A stretch of DNA of 64,000 nucleotides from Sphingorhabdus sp. (lineage in GTDB: Bacteria; Pseudomonadota; Alphaproteobacteria; Sphingomonadales; Sphingomonadaceae), in the NCBI GenBank assembly GCA_028279555.1, contig JANQNO010000006.1:278864-342863 (forward strand), in the 5' to 3' direction. The notes below the pieces were generated by a model that searched no databases, was not told the origin of the DNA, and saw nothing but the letters and a program-made list of their open reading frames with translations. Shown here piece after piece: positions 1 through 10,919 of this stretch (positions are counted from its first letter, which is position 1; every line of letters starts with the position of its first letter). The position numbers were made by a program, and so were the translations under genes.

Positions 1-151
1 CATCGCGCTCGAAGTGGATGGCGGCATCACGGCCGAAACGGCCCCGCTCGCCATCGAGGCCGGTGCCGATACATTGGTCGCCGGCACTGCTACATTCAAG
101 GGTGGCCCGGATCATTATGCCGCCAATATAGCGGCGCTAAGAGGAAGCTAG
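1..151 (+). CDS. rpe: Ribulose-phosphate 3-epimerase, C-terminal fragment (5' truncated by window)
   Basis: Frame 2 reads IALEVDGGITAETAPLAIEAGADTLVAGTATFKGGPDHYAANIAALRGS*; the VDGGI...AGADxLVAGTA motif is typical of Rpe. Confidence 0.85.
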   Translation, partial: IALEVDGGITAETAPLAIEAGADTLVAGTATFKGGPDHYAANIAALRGS

Positions 152-189
152 GGTCCTGACCCTAGGCCAGTTGGCAAGGAAGACCATAT

Positions 190-1908
190 TTGTCCGACTA
201 TGACGACAGGATTGCCAATGGCCGGTCGCTGATGGTGCGGCCAAGCGGCCTGGGCCAAACGCTTTCGGAGCGCATTGCGCTGGCCTTCTACAAACTGACC
301 TGGCGCACGCCGCTGCATAATTCGCGGCTCACCGGCAAGCTGCCGTTGCGCCTGCTCGCCACACCGCCGGATCCGCTGCCCGCCGAGGCGGCGCGCGGCA
401 AGGCGCTGCTGATGGGGAAGTTCCACTTTCAAGGCATGGATCAGGAGCTTGCCAGCATCGACTATAACAAGCTCCTGCTGCCGCCGGCGATGATCGATTA
501 CATTCACCGCTTCGAATGGCTGCGCGATCTGTCTGCCGCTACCAACCGCGGCGAAGGCACAGCTGTCGCCGCAGACATAGCGGCAGAGTGGCTGGCGGGA
601 AATGGCGGGAAAGTGCGTGAGCCGGCCTGGTCGGTTGAAAATTGCGCATGGCGGCTCCTCAACATGGCGGTTGCCGCGCCCTTTATCCTTTCGAGCAATG
701 ATCCTGTATACCGCTCATCTATCCTCAATCATTTTGCCAGGACCGCCCGGCATCTCGACCGCAGCGCGCCGCGTGGTGGCATTCGTTTCCAACGACTATG
801 TGGCTGGGTCGGGGTGGTGGCTGCTTCGCTTTTGCTTCCGGAAGGAAAGGCACGGCGTATCGTTGGGGAAAACGGGCTGGCCGTTTCGCTCGCCGAGACG
901 ATTTTTGACGATGGCGGCGTGATCTCCCGCTCACCCATGCAGCTTATCGAAATCGTCGGGTTACTCAGCCTGCTGCGCCAATGTTATCTGGCGGTCGACG
1001 AAGCCATGCCGGAAGTGTTGAACGATGCCTTGTCGCGGGCGGTTCCTGCCTTGCTGGGCCTCACCCATGCTGATGGCGGCCTCGGCGCATGGCAGGGATC
1101 GGGGCATATCGGCCCAGAGAAAATCGAAGCCATCGTCGCTGCCAGCGGTGTGCGTGCCCGTCCGCACAGGCAGGCGCTCGACTGGGGCTATCAACGCGTC
1201 GCGGCCAGCAACTCGGTTTTGCTCCTCGATGCCGGACCACCCCCTTTGGCCCGGCAATTTTCTGCAGGATGCGCCTCGACGCTCGCTTTGGAATTTTCGC
1301 ATGGCAACCAGCGGCTAGTCATCAATTGCGGCGGCTCGGGGCTTGTGGGAGCAACCATTCCGGCCAGCCTTGCGCGCGGTCTGCGCACCACCGCAGCACA
1401 CAGCACGCTCTGTATCGATGACACCAACAGCACGGCGATTCTACCCGGTGGGCAGCTGGGGCGCGGTGTTACCGAGGTCGGGCTGGAGCGGCGTGATATC
1501 GAGAAGGCCACACGGATCGAAGCCAGCCATGATGGCTATGCTCGCAGTTTTGGCTACAATCATTCCCGGCTACTCATTCTGCGCTCCGACGGGCTAGAAC
1601 TACGCGGCGAAGACAGCCTGTTGCCGGCGGGAAAAGCCAAACCGCGGGACGGGGTTCCCTGCCATATCCGCTTTCATATCGGCCCGGATATCGAACTTGC
1701 CACCAATGACCGCGAAGGAACCGTTATACTGCGCTTGCCCGATGGTGGCGCATGGCTGTTTGCTGCCGGAATGGGCACGGCAGGGGTCGATGAAAGCCTG
1801 TGGGTGGATGAAAATGGTATGCCCCGCCCCACGCAGCAGATTGTAGTGGCGGCTGAAACCGACAAGGGCGGCCTCTCGGTTGGCTGGCATTTCAGATTTT
1901 TGGGTTAG
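190..1908 (+). CDS. Heparinase II/III family protein
   Basis: 572-aa ORF; overall character and position between rpe and purH fit the sphingomonad heparinase II/III-like protein; true start may be a non-ATG codon. Confidence 0.7.
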   Translation: MSDYDDRIANGRSLMVRPSGLGQTLSERIALAFYKLTWRTPLHNSRLTGKLPLRLLATPPDPLPAEAARGKALLMGKFHFQGMDQELASIDYNKLLLPPAMIDYIHRFEWLRDLSAATNRGEGTAVAADIAAEWLAGNGGKVREPAWSVENCAWRLLNMAVAAPFILSSNDPVYRSSILNHFARTARHLDRSAPRGGIRFQRLCGWVGVVAASLLLPEGKARRIVGENGLAVSLAETIFDDGGVISRSPMQLIEIVGLLSLLRQCYLAVDEAMPEVLNDALSRAVPALLGLTHADGGLGAWQGSGHIGPEKIEAIVAASGVRARPHRQALDWGYQRVAASNSVLLLDAGPPPLARQFSAGCASTLALEFSHGNQRLVINCGGSGLVGATIPASLARGLRTTAAHSTLCIDDTNSTAILPGGQLGRGVTEVGLERRDIEKATRIEASHDGYARSFGYNHSRLLILRSDGLELRGEDSLLPAGKAKPRDGVPCHIRFHIGPDIELATNDREGTVILRLPDGGAWLFAAGMGTAGVDESLWVDENGMPRPTQQIVVAAETDKGGLSVGWHFRFLG

Positions 1909-1921
1909 GGTTGGAAAAATA

Positions 1922-3511
1922 ATGAAAGACATCAAAATCAAACGCGCACTGCTTTCGGTATCGGACAAAACCGGTCTGGCCGAACTGGGCCATGCGCTGG
2001 CAGCGCGCGATATCGAGCTTGTTTCTACCGGCGGAACCGCGAAAACCCTGCGTGAAGCTGGCCTCAAAGTCCGCGACATTTCGGAATTGACCGGTTTTCC
2101 GGAAATGATGGATGGCCGCATAAAAACGCTGCATCCCAAGGTTCATGGCGGCTTGCTCGCGGTACGTGACAATAGCGACCATGCGGCGGCCATGAAAATG
2201 CATGACATTGGCGCAATCGACCTGGTGGTGGTTAATCTCTATCCCTTTGCGCAGACAGTTGCGAACCAGGCAGATCGCGATGAGATCATCGAGAATATCG
2301 ACATTGGCGGACCTTCGATGGTGCGCAGTGCGGCCAAAAATCACGATTATGTAACGATCATCACCGATCCGTCGGATTATGACAGTCTCATTGCCGAAAT
2401 GGAGGAAACCGACGGCGCAACCTCACACGCATTTAGACGTATATGCGCCGCCAAAGCTTATGCGGTAACGGCGGCCTACGATGGCATGATCGCCAGCTGG
2501 TTCGCTTTCGCGGATCAGGGCGAGATGTTCCCAGAAAGCCTGAATTTCGGGGCCAAGCTCGGGGACACGCTGCGCTATGGGGAAAACCCGCATCAGCATG
2601 CCGCCTTTTATTTGCCAGCCGGACCTTCTGCGAGCGGCATCGGCCAGGCCGAACAGCTGCAGGGCAAGGAGCTGAGCTACAACAACTATAATGATGCCGA
2701 CGCGGCGCTCGAACTGGTGAGCGAATTTGCCGGCGGCCCGCCCACTGTCGTGATTGTCAAACATGCCAATCCCTGCGGCGTCGCCAGCGGCGATACGCTG
2801 ATAGAAGCCTACCGCGCGGCGCTCGAATGCGACAGCGTCTCAGCTTTCGGCGGAATTGTGGCCGTCAACCAGCCGCTCGACGGCCAAACAGCCGAAGCGA
2901 TAACAGCGGTTTTCACTGAAGTCGTTGTCGCACCGGCAGCCGACGATACAGCCAGAGAAATTTTCGCCAGGAAGAAAAATTTGCGCCTGCTGATCACTGG
3001 CGATCTGCCTGATGCCAGGCGGCCGGGGCTGATGATGAAAAACATCGCCGGCGGCTATCTGCTGCAGTCGCGCGACAACGGCTTTGTCGCCGACGCGGAC
3101 TTGAAGGTAGTAACCAAGCGGCAGCCCACTGCGCAGGAAATGGCCGATTGCCGCTTCGCCTGGACGGTTGCGAAACATGTGAAATCCAACGCTATCGTCT
3201 ATGCCAAGGATTGGGCAACCGCAGGAATAGGCGCGGGGCAGATGAACCGCCGCGACAGCGCGCGCATCGCAGCTGCCAAGGCGCAGGAGGCAGCCGAAAC
3301 CTACGGATGGGATGCCCCCAAAACCAAAGGGTCAGCGGTGGCCTCGGACGCCTTCTTCCCCTTCGCCGATGGCTTGATGGCGGCAGCGGAAGCCGGCGCA
3401 ACGGCGGTCATACAACCTGGCGGTTCGATGCGCGATGACGAGGTGATCGAGGCGGCCGACAGTGCCGGCCTTGCAATGGTCTTTACCGGCATGCGCCATT
3501 TCAGGCACTAG
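1922..3511 (+). CDS. purH: Bifunctional IMP cyclohydrolase / AICAR formyltransferase
   Basis: [26 protein letters not shown]...[14 protein letters not shown]...[16 protein letters not shown]; start taken at internal ATG 1922. Confidence 0.97.
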   Translation: MKDIKIKRALLSVSDKTGLAELGHALAARDIELVSTGGTAKTLREAGLKVRDISELTGFPEMMDGRIKTLHPKVHGGLLAVRDNSDHAAAMKMHDIGAIDLVVVNLYPFAQTVANQADRDEIIENIDIGGPSMVRSAAKNHDYVTIITDPSDYDSLIAEMEETDGATSHAFRRICAAKAYAVTAAYDGMIASWFAFADQGEMFPESLNFGAKLGDTLRYGENPHQHAAFYLPAGPSASGIGQAEQLQGKELSYNNYNDADAALELVSEFAGGPPTVVIVKHANPCGVASGDTLIEAYRAALECDSVSAFGGIVAVNQPLDGQTAEAITAVFTEVVVAPAADDTAREIFARKKNLRLLITGDLPDARRPGLMMKNIAGGYLLQSRDNGFVADADLKVVTKRQPTAQEMADCRFAWTVAKHVKSNAIVYAKDWATAGIGAGQMNRRDSARIAAAKAQEAAETYGWDAPKTKGSAVASDAFFPFADGLMAAAEAGATAVIQPGGSMRDDEVIEAADSAGLAMVFTGMRHFRH

Positions 3512-3528
3512 CGCAGGAACGGCAGTAT

Positions 3529-5850
3529 CTACCTTTGCGCTCGCCCGGATCTTGCGGACACGCGTTCCGGGTAGAGAATGGCAACAGCCGGAAGTAGCAG
3601 CAATAGATCGGCCAGCAGAGCAAGAACAAAAATGCTGACGCAAAGCAAACCGAAAAATGTGGCGGTTGGCATTTCGCTAAACAGCGCAGATGAAAGACCA
3701 AAAGATAGTATGCAAGTAGTGGTAATCAGCGCCGGGGCAACATGATTCATGACCGCAGGAAGGTCACTGAATGCCAAAGGCGAACCCTTGCGCCGACGCT
3801 CGATCTGCACTCGATTGAGCACATGGATTGTGTCATCGACTGCTATTCCAAAGGCAACCGACAGGGCAATGGCGCTCGTGAAATGCAAATGGGTTCCGCT
3901 CCACATCAACCAGCCGCCCACGAGCAAAATGGGCAGAATGTTGGGCAATATGGCCGCAATTGAATAACGCCATTCGCGAAACCAGAGTCCGACAAGAAGC
4001 GGACAGACAAAGGCGGCTATCAGGAAACTGATGGTCAGTTCGCGTATCATGTCGTCGGACCGGTACGCCGCGAGCGCCGAAAGGCCGTTGATCTCCTCGG
4101 CGGCCAGCGGGCCATCGCCCAACTTGCTCAATTCTGCCTCTATCCCCCGGCCAAGCTCCCGGATTTCCGCTGAAGGCAGATCGCCAATTCGCATCGCAAT
4201 CTTGAATCCATTTTCATCCCACCCAAGCAGCTCTGCACGCGCTCTTTCCGGCAGGAAATCCAAAAGCTCTGACATTGCCGCTTCGCCGGCTGGCGTATCA
4301 TCCGGGTTCAGCTTTTGCCGAAGGCTATGCAGCGAAATTATGGGGTTGCCCGGAAAGCGCGCAGCCAATGCCTCATGTGCATTCCCCAACGCCTCCTGAT
4401 TTTCCGCGCTTAAAAGTTCGCCGCCATTTTCGGGGCGCAGTATGACGTCGAGCGTCGCGCTTGGCCCGGCGATCTCCTCGACCTGCTTCAGCGATTCCCG
4501 GATCGGGCTGTCTTCGAGCAAATATTGGTTGAAGTAGTGATTGGTTTGAATGGGCAGAAAGGCGGATAGTGCCAGCGCCGCGACCACCAGCCCGCCGGTT
4601 GTCACGACATAACGCTTGCCAACCAGCATATTCGTCACCCTGGACAGCATGATTGGCGCGGATACCCTTTTCGGCGCTGGTTTTTCCAAAACCCGGCGAA
4701 CAAATCCGAATTTCCAGCCGAGCGCGAAGACCAGGGGATGGATGACCAGCACTGCGAACATCGCCATCACTATCCCGACGATACCTGCCGTTGCAAAACT
4801 GCGGATCAGTTCGGAACCCGAATAGAAAAGGCTGGCCAGCGCCAATATTGTCGTTAACCCGGCGAGCATACAGGGCGGCCCGATATCCATCAGCATCCCT
4901 TTTATCGCCGCATCGCGTCCCATTCCTTTTGACGCATTCTTGCGCAATTCATGTGTCATGTGGATGCAGTCCGCCATGGCCAGCGCCATGATCAGCACGG
5001 TGACCGAATTGGTGATCACATTCATGGTTATGCCCAGCAATCCGAATGCACCGAAGGTCAGAAACAGGGCATTCGCTGGCGCAATTCCATTCATAAAGCC
5101 AAGCGTAACGCTGCGAAAAAGGAAAAAGGCGACCAGCGCCCCCAAAATCGCGCCCACTATGTTGAGATATAGCTGCTCGCTACGCAATCGGTTGACGATA
5201 TGATGGCGGATAGGGAGCATGCCCGTCATGCTGAGCTGCATGTCGCCGCTAATCTCCAACTCTCTGTTCAGCGCCTCGATCTTGCCAACAAAGCCGTCAA
5301 ATCTGGCAACATCGGTGAAACCGTCATCGACCGAGAAAATGACAATGGTCTGATTCAGTTCCTTGTTGATCAGCGGTGTCGGTGCCCATTCACTATCGCG
5401 GGCCATCCGCAATGGGGCCGATATGTCATCATAACTGCCGAGATCATCGGCTATCAGCGTCTGCCATTCGCCGGTTTCGCCATTGCGCTCCTGCTGCGAA
5501 AAGACCGAAGCCGCAAATTCGACGCCTTCGAGCAGTTGCAGATCGAGAACATAGTCGCGCAGCGATTCCAGCTGCCGACGGTCGAAAGCCTCCTTCGAGC
5601 TGGCGATTACAAAAATGTCGGTGTCCGATTGCGGATAGCGGCGGACATGTTCCTGATAGGCCGCGTAATGGGGATGAGAAGAAGCGAAAATCTCTCGCGT
5701 GCCGTCCTCGAAATCGATCTGCAGCGCAAAATAGGCTGCCAGTGGAAGCAAAAGTGAGAGGCCCAAAAATATTGTCAGCGGGCGCTTTAGAACATTGCGC
5801 GCGATCGCAGCCAAAAAGGTAGAAATTCCGGTGATTTTGCCCCCTGCCAC
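3529..5850 (-). CDS. MMPL/RND superfamily exporter
   Basis: 773 aa; two repeated TM blocks with large periplasmic loops; AxADCIHMTHELR and FGIAVDDTIHVLNR motifs of RND/MMPL proteins. Confidence 0.88.
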   Translation of the reverse strand: MAGGKITGISTFLAAIARNVLKRPLTIFLGLSLLLPLAAYFALQIDFEDGTREIFASSHPHYAAYQEHVRRYPQSDTDIFVIASSKEAFDRRQLESLRDYVLDLQLLEGVEFAASVFSQQERNGETGEWQTLIADDLGSYDDISAPLRMARDSEWAPTPLINKELNQTIVIFSVDDGFTDVARFDGFVGKIEALNRELEISGDMQLSMTGMLPIRHHIVNRLRSEQLYLNIVGAILGALVAFFLFRSVTLGFMNGIAPANALFLTFGAFGLLGITMNVITNSVTVLIMALAMADCIHMTHELRKNASKGMGRDAAIKGMLMDIGPPCMLAGLTTILALASLFYSGSELIRSFATAGIVGIVMAMFAVLVIHPLVFALGWKFGFVRRVLEKPAPKRVSAPIMLSRVTNMLVGKRYVVTTGGLVVAALALSAFLPIQTNHYFNQYLLEDSPIRESLKQVEEIAGPSATLDVILRPENGGELLSAENQEALGNAHEALAARFPGNPIISLHSLRQKLNPDDTPAGEAAMSELLDFLPERARAELLGWDENGFKIAMRIGDLPSAEIRELGRGIEAELSKLGDGPLAAEEINGLSALAAYRSDDMIRELTISFLIAAFVCPLLVGLWFREWRYSIAAILPNILPILLVGGWLMWSGTHLHFTSAIALSVAFGIAVDDTIHVLNRVQIERRRKGSPLAFSDLPAVMNHVAPALITTTCILSFGLSSALFSEMPTATFFGLLCVSIFVLALLADLLLLLPAVAILYPERVSARSGRAQR

Positions 5851-5979
5851 CGACTATATCAGCAATGTTCCCTATTCGCGCGACCCTGTTCGCAATATTG
5901 GCAATATTGAAAAAAAGCCATGAATATATTACCGCTCTGCATCAGTTGATTGGGATTGCATATCCAAAGCCGGGGGTAG

Positions 5980-6510
5980 ATGGGGCCAGGCAACCAACAA
6001 TTGTTGAATAAAAGCGGGCAAGGAGCATTCATTTTGCTTGCCGCGCTGATGCTGCCTGCATCGACATCGGTAAACCGCGTCGACCTTTCAAAGTACGGCG
6101 GGAAATGGAGCGGCTCCGGATGGGGCAAGCGCGATGCCGGGGCGCCGCGCGAGCGGGTGCGCTGCCGGATGACCGCCAAATATCGCGCCAAGACGCGCCG
6201 CCTTTCGGTCAGCGGAAAATGCGCGGCAGCAAGCCGGAGCTTCACTCTGCTGGGCCATGTTGCGGAATATCGCGGCAGCAACAGGCTGACCGGCCGCTGG
6301 GTCAATCCTTCCGGCATGGGCTCGGTCAAGGTGGCTGGCAGACGCAATGGCAACAATTTGATCTTCACTTTCCGCGCGAAGGACCGGAAACTGGGAAAAA
6401 TGCGGCAATTTAGAACCGTCTGGAAACTGAACAGGAACAGCTTTACCCTGAACTCGCAGGTCGCCAAAGGCGGGTACAGGGACATTGGGAGCATTCGCTT
6501 TAGCCGGTAG
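5980..6510 (+). CDS. Hypothetical secreted/basic protein
   Basis: 176-aa ORF with N-terminal hydrophobic stretch and Gly/Arg-rich body; competes with a less plausible antisense ORF. Confidence 0.5.
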   Translation: MGPGNQQLLNKSGQGAFILLAALMLPASTSVNRVDLSKYGGKWSGSGWGKRDAGAPRERVRCRMTAKYRAKTRRLSVSGKCAAASRSFTLLGHVAEYRGSNRLTGRWVNPSGMGSVKVAGRRNGNNLIFTFRAKDRKLGKMRQFRTVWKLNRNSFTLNSQVAKGGYRDIGSIRFSR

Positions 6511-7411
6511 TTCGGTCAAGGCAGAATTGTCGAGGGGAAAAATTTTGCTGGTAGGAGATGCCACGCCTGCGGCCGGGCCGGGCGAACATTCGATCAAGTC
6601 GCGCAAATTGCGCGCAAAGCCGGGCCGCTTTGGCAACAAGCGCAGATACTGGCTGAATGGCGACCCGGTTGCCACGGCCGTCTACAATGGTCTGTCGCTC
6701 AATTTCCCCAAGGCCGAGGTGTTCTTTATCGAGAGCGTGAACGCCTATCGCAGCAAGGCAAGCGGAAAGCTGGCAAGAGAAATCCGGGTTTTCACGCGGC
6801 AAGAGGCGATGCACACCAAAGAGCATGCCGCGCTTAACAAACATATCTCTGCAGCCGGTTTCGATATCGGCAATATTGATCGTCGCAGCGACATGATAGC
6901 TGCGCGCGCGCGCGGTTGGTCTCCGGTGGCAAAGCTTACATCGACGATGATCCTGGAGCATATAACCGCGATTGGTTCCAAGCAGCTCTTGGCCAACACT
7001 GCGCATTTGGGAGGCGCGGACGAAGAAGTGGCAGCGCTATGGCGATGGCACGCGCTGGAGGAAATCGAACATAAAGGCGTCGCGCACGATGTCTGGCTGC
7101 TCGCAACCGAAGATTGGCCCGGCTGGAAACGCTGGATACTGAAAGCCGGTATGACAGTCTTTGTCACCGCCGGTTTCTGCAAGCAGCGCTGGCTGGATTC
7201 GCTTTATCTGCTCGGGCAGGATGGACATAGCGGCCCGCGAGCCTGGGCGAGGCTTTTGTGGTTCCTGTTCGGCAAGCCGGGAATGGTTCGCAAGTTATTC
7301 CTGCCCTGGCTGCTGCTCCTGCGTCCTGGTTTCCACCCATGGCAGAATGATGATCGTTCGCTTATCAGGCTGGCCGACAGCCAGTATGGCGACGCGATTC
7401 TACCGGAGTAA
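6485..7411 (+). CDS. Metal-dependent hydrolase family protein (PF10118-like)
   Basis: RYWLNGDPVATAVYNGLSLNFPKAEVFFIESV...EAMHTKEHAALN...WRWHALEEIEHKGVAHDVW. Confidence 0.8.
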   Translation: MGAFALAGSSVKAELSRGKILLVGDATPAAGPGEHSIKSRKLRAKPGRFGNKRRYWLNGDPVATAVYNGLSLNFPKAEVFFIESVNAYRSKASGKLAREIRVFTRQEAMHTKEHAALNKHISAAGFDIGNIDRRSDMIAARARGWSPVAKLTSTMILEHITAIGSKQLLANTAHLGGADEEVAALWRWHALEEIEHKGVAHDVWLLATEDWPGWKRWILKAGMTVFVTAGFCKQRWLDSLYLLGQDGHSGPRAWARLLWFLFGKPGMVRKLFLPWLLLLRPGFHPWQNDDRSLIRLADSQYGDAILPE

Positions 7412-7458
7412 GCACAATTGCACCGGACTGTTATGCTGGCTGCCAGAGAAGCTAGCTG

Positions 7459-8328
7459 TCAGTGCGGTAATTCTCCTTCAAATCTGCAGCCGCGCGCTTT
7501 GAGTATCGGTCGGAGCTCCCGAAAAGCACGCGGTGTATCGGTTAGCGGAATGAATGGATAGAGGTGGTGGATCAGGTGATATTGCATCCCCATCGACGCG
7601 ATGTTGCCGACACGGCTTTTCCAGAATTTGGCATTTGTGTAGCGCCCGCGTTCATGCGCCGGATGATGCGGTGCCCAGCTGAAAAAGAACTGGATATATA
7701 CAATTCCAACATGCCGCGGTGCCCACCAAAGCAGCGCCGCCTCAATCGCGTAACCGGTCCACGCAAGCGCAAACAGAATTCCGAAAAACGCAAGCTGATA
7801 GAGCGCACCGTCCACCAGCACATCGCTGCGTCCGATTCTCTCGAGGATATAGCCATAGCCGCGCATTGCCCCGCCCTTGCCGCGCTGTCGCTGGACAATG
7901 CTCTGCCAGATCGCGTCCCACGCACCCTTCGACTGTGTAGTAATATCCGGATCAAGCTCTGGATGATTGACATGCTTGTGATGTTCCATGTGGGTAAGCT
8001 TGTGAATACGGTAGGGCATTGCCATGGGGAGAAGGCTCAAATGCCCGACCAACTCGTTGAACCATCTCCAGTTCCGGCCCGGACGCGCGATGATCCCGTG
8101 CACTGCTTCATGCGCAGGCAGGAAACAGGCCATCACATTGACGCATGCTATCGGAAAGGCGATCCACAAATGCAGGATATCCAGAAAAACCAGCGGCCAG
8201 AGCGACAACCAGGCGAGCAGGTTGCCGAGCCCCCAAAGCGGCACTTCCCAAGGGAAGCGGTCGGCATATTTGCGCGCGATCATACGCTCCGCCTTGCGCA
8301 GCTCCGCCTTGGTCATGCCTTCATTCAC
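7459..8328 (-). CDS. Membrane fatty acid desaturase family protein
   Basis: His boxes HEAVH, HKLTHMEHHKHVNH, HLIHHLYP. Confidence 0.87.
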   Translation of the reverse strand: MNEGMTKAELRKAERMIARKYADRFPWEVPLWGLGNLLAWLSLWPLVFLDILHLWIAFPIACVNVMACFLPAHEAVHGIIARPGRNWRWFNELVGHLSLLPMAMPYRIHKLTHMEHHKHVNHPELDPDITTQSKGAWDAIWQSIVQRQRGKGGAMRGYGYILERIGRSDVLVDGALYQLAFFGILFALAWTGYAIEAALLWWAPRHVGIVYIQFFFSWAPHHPAHERGRYTNAKFWKSRVGNIASMGMQYHLIHHLYPFIPLTDTPRAFRELRPILKARGCRFEGELPH

Positions 8329-8543
8329 GACGGTCTAGCCCATATCCAGCTGCCGCGGATGAAGGCGAGCACCCCCCAGCTACCACCGATAATCATGCCA
8401 AATGCGAGCGTCGAAAGCTCCAGCGGCGCGTGCCATTCGAGCCGGTCCATGACCTGTGCAAATAGCGGTCCGAAAAAGGCAAATCCGAAAAATACCGGCA
8501 TAAAATGCAGGATGTTCTTGATGATGCCTTCAACTATTTGCAT
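8325..8543 (-). CDS. Small membrane protein upstream of and overlapping the desaturase gene
   Basis: 72-aa hydrophobic ORF with 4-nt overlap with the downstream desaturase. Confidence 0.55.
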   Translation of the reverse strand: MQIVEGIIKNILHFMPVFFGFAFFGPLFAQVMDRLEWHAPLELSTLAFGMIIGGSWGVLAFIRGSWIWARPS

Positions 8544-8824
8544 TTGACTTGTCCCCGATTTGCCATGCTATTCAAATATTGGCATTTTTTCAAATATTAC
8601 AACTAGACGGGAATTTGGCGCTGTTTGGTTATATCGGCGCTCAGCCGCCATCATCATGCGAAAGCCAGCGGGTTCAGATTGCGATACTGATTTGGCTGGC
8701 GACAAGTTCGCATGCCCGAAAATTCCCGAAATGGCACAATTTCCTAATGTCGCGTTAACCATCTATTAGCATATTTCCTTCAGAGCTTTCCCCGTGATGA
8801 GTTTCACGAACAAGGGAAAGAAAA

Positions 8825-10420
8825 ATGCCTGAAAAGAATATGCCGGTTGACGTAGCGATTATTGGCGCGGGGCCCGCAGGGCTGACTGCCGCCTATCTGC
8901 TTTCCAAGAAGGGGCATTCGGTTACCGTCATTGAAAAGGACGAGACTTACGTCGGCGGCATCAGCCGTACCGTAGAGGTCGGCGGCTATCGCTTTGACAT
9001 AGGCGGCCACCGCTTCTTTTCCAAATCCCAAGAGGTGGTCGACCTGTGGAACGAAATCCTGCCGGATGACTTTATCCAGCGTCCGCGCATGAGCCGCATT
9101 TATTATGAAGGCAAATTCTATTCCTATCCGCTGCGCGCCTTCGAGGCGCTTTTCAATCTTGGGGTATTTCGCTCAGCACTCTGCATGGCAAGCTATGCAC
9201 GCTGGAACCTCTTTCCCAAGCGTGATGTAAAGAGTTTCGAGGACTGGGTGGTCAACCAGTTTGGCTACAAGCTCTATTCGATCTTCTTCAAGACCTATAC
9301 GGAGAAAGTATGGGGCATGCCCTGCAATGAAATGTCGGCGGACTGGGCGGCGCAACGTATCAAGGGCCTGTCACTTTGGAACGCGGTGACCGATGGCCTG
9401 AAGCGTTCGCTGGGCCTAAATAAGAAACCCAACGACGGCCAGGAAGTGAAGACGCTTCTCGAAACCTTCCGCTATCCGCGCCTCGGCCCCGGCATGATGT
9501 GGGATGCGGCGCGCGACTTTGTCCGCGAGCGTGGCAACGAGGTACTGATGGGCCACAGCCTGAAGCAGCTTGCGCAGGACACAGAAGGCAATTGGCGGAT
9601 GACTGCAAGCAAGGCGGATGGCGGCGAAGCGGTTATTACCGCTAAGCATGTCATTTCTTCCGCGCCGATGCGCGAGCTTGCTGCACGTATTCACCCTCTG
9701 CCCAAGTCGCTGCCCGAAGCGCAGGAACTAAATTATCGCGATTTTCTGACCGTCGCCATCATGGTGAAATCGGAAGATCTGTTTCCCGACAACTGGATCT
9801 ACATTCATGATGACCGCGTGCAGGTTGGCCGGGTGCAGAATTTCCGCAGCTGGTCGCCGGAAATGGTGCCTGACAAAGATATTGCCTGCGTTGGCCTTGA
9901 ATATTTCTGCTTCGAAAATGACGGGCTGTGGTCGTCATCCGACGACGACCTTGTCGAGCTTGCCAAGAAGGAAATGGACATCCTTGGCCTATGCAAACCG
10001 GAAGATGTGGTCGGCGGCGCTGTCGTGCGTCAGGAAAAGGCCTATCCGGTTTATGATGACAGCTACGAAGCCAATGTCGAAACCATGCGCAATGATCTGG
10101 AAACGCGCTTCCCGACACTGCATATGGTCGGTCGCAACGGCATGCACCGCTACAACAACCAGGATCATGCGATGATGACGGCGATGCTGACGGTAGAGAA
10201 TATCGAGGCCGGAAGCCGCGTCTACAATATCTGGAATGTCAACGAAGACGCCGAATATCACGAGGCCGGCGACGAGGGGGCGCAGGCCAGCATTGCGGAG
10301 CCGAGCGTTGCCAAGGGTGCCGAGCTTTCGGAAGGACAGGCAGCGGCGCTTCAATCCGAGCGCGATGTGCCCAAACGCATCGCCAAGGGCGAAGGCGACG
10401 ACGTCAGCAAGGCGGCGTAA
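8825..10420 (+). CDS. NAD(P)/FAD-dependent oxidoreductase (amine oxidase / UDP-galactopyranose-mutase-like fold)
   Basis: N-terminal VAIIGAGPAGLTAAYLLSKKGHSVTVIEKDETYVGGISRT dinucleotide-binding motif; GGHRFFSKS. Confidence 0.85.
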   Translation: MPEKNMPVDVAIIGAGPAGLTAAYLLSKKGHSVTVIEKDETYVGGISRTVEVGGYRFDIGGHRFFSKSQEVVDLWNEILPDDFIQRPRMSRIYYEGKFYSYPLRAFEALFNLGVFRSALCMASYARWNLFPKRDVKSFEDWVVNQFGYKLYSIFFKTYTEKVWGMPCNEMSADWAAQRIKGLSLWNAVTDGLKRSLGLNKKPNDGQEVKTLLETFRYPRLGPGMMWDAARDFVRERGNEVLMGHSLKQLAQDTEGNWRMTASKADGGEAVITAKHVISSAPMRELAARIHPLPKSLPEAQELNYRDFLTVAIMVKSEDLFPDNWIYIHDDRVQVGRVQNFRSWSPEMVPDKDIACVGLEYFCFENDGLWSSSDDDLVELAKKEMDILGLCKPEDVVGGAVVRQEKAYPVYDDSYEANVETMRNDLETRFPTLHMVGRNGMHRYNNQDHAMMTAMLTVENIEAGSRVYNIWNVNEDAEYHEAGDEGAQASIAEPSVAKGAELSEGQAAALQSERDVPKRIAKGEGDDVSKAA

Positions 10421-10425
10421 GCCAT

Positions 10426-10878
10426 ATGCAGCGCAGCGGAATTGACAGACGATCGACGGTCGGGGTCTGGGTAGGTAATCTGCCCGGACCGCTGGCCATA
10501 CTGGGCCGCTTTTCGATCACGCGCTATCTGATCGCCAGCATTGTGAGCCTGGCCTTCGACGTCGCCTTGTTCATGGTGCTTGTTGCGCTGGCGATGGCTC
10601 CGGCCTGGGCATCGGCGGCAGGCTACTCGGCCGGCATCATTGTACATTGGCTGATTTCGTCCAGCTTTGTCTTTCCCGGCAAGGCGCGTGAGGGCGCGGC
10701 TTTGCAAATGCAGCGGCTGGGCTTTGTCGGCACTGCATTGCTCGGTCTCGGGATCACGGTCGGCATGGTCGGCTGGCTCACCGGTATGGGCGTCATTCCG
10801 GTGGTGGCCAAAGGTGCGGCTGTCTTTGTGAGTTTCTTCGCTGTATATGCTGCGCGCAAATATGGCGTCTTCCGCTAA
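10426..10878 (+). CDS. GtrA family membrane protein
   Basis: 150 aa, four predicted TM helices, FSITRYLIASIVSLAFDVALF...SSFVF...KYGVFR pattern of GtrA. Confidence 0.8.
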   Translation: MQRSGIDRRSTVGVWVGNLPGPLAILGRFSITRYLIASIVSLAFDVALFMVLVALAMAPAWASAAGYSAGIIVHWLISSSFVFPGKAREGAALQMQRLGFVGTALLGLGITVGMVGWLTGMGVIPVVAKGAAVFVSFFAVYAARKYGVFR

Positions 10879-10919
10879 TCTGCGGTAACGCAAAGCATGG
10901 CCATCAGGGTGGTACAGCC

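Noticed and set aside
7564-8547. 327-aa plus-strand ORF
   Set aside because: Antisense to the desaturase and small membrane protein genes.
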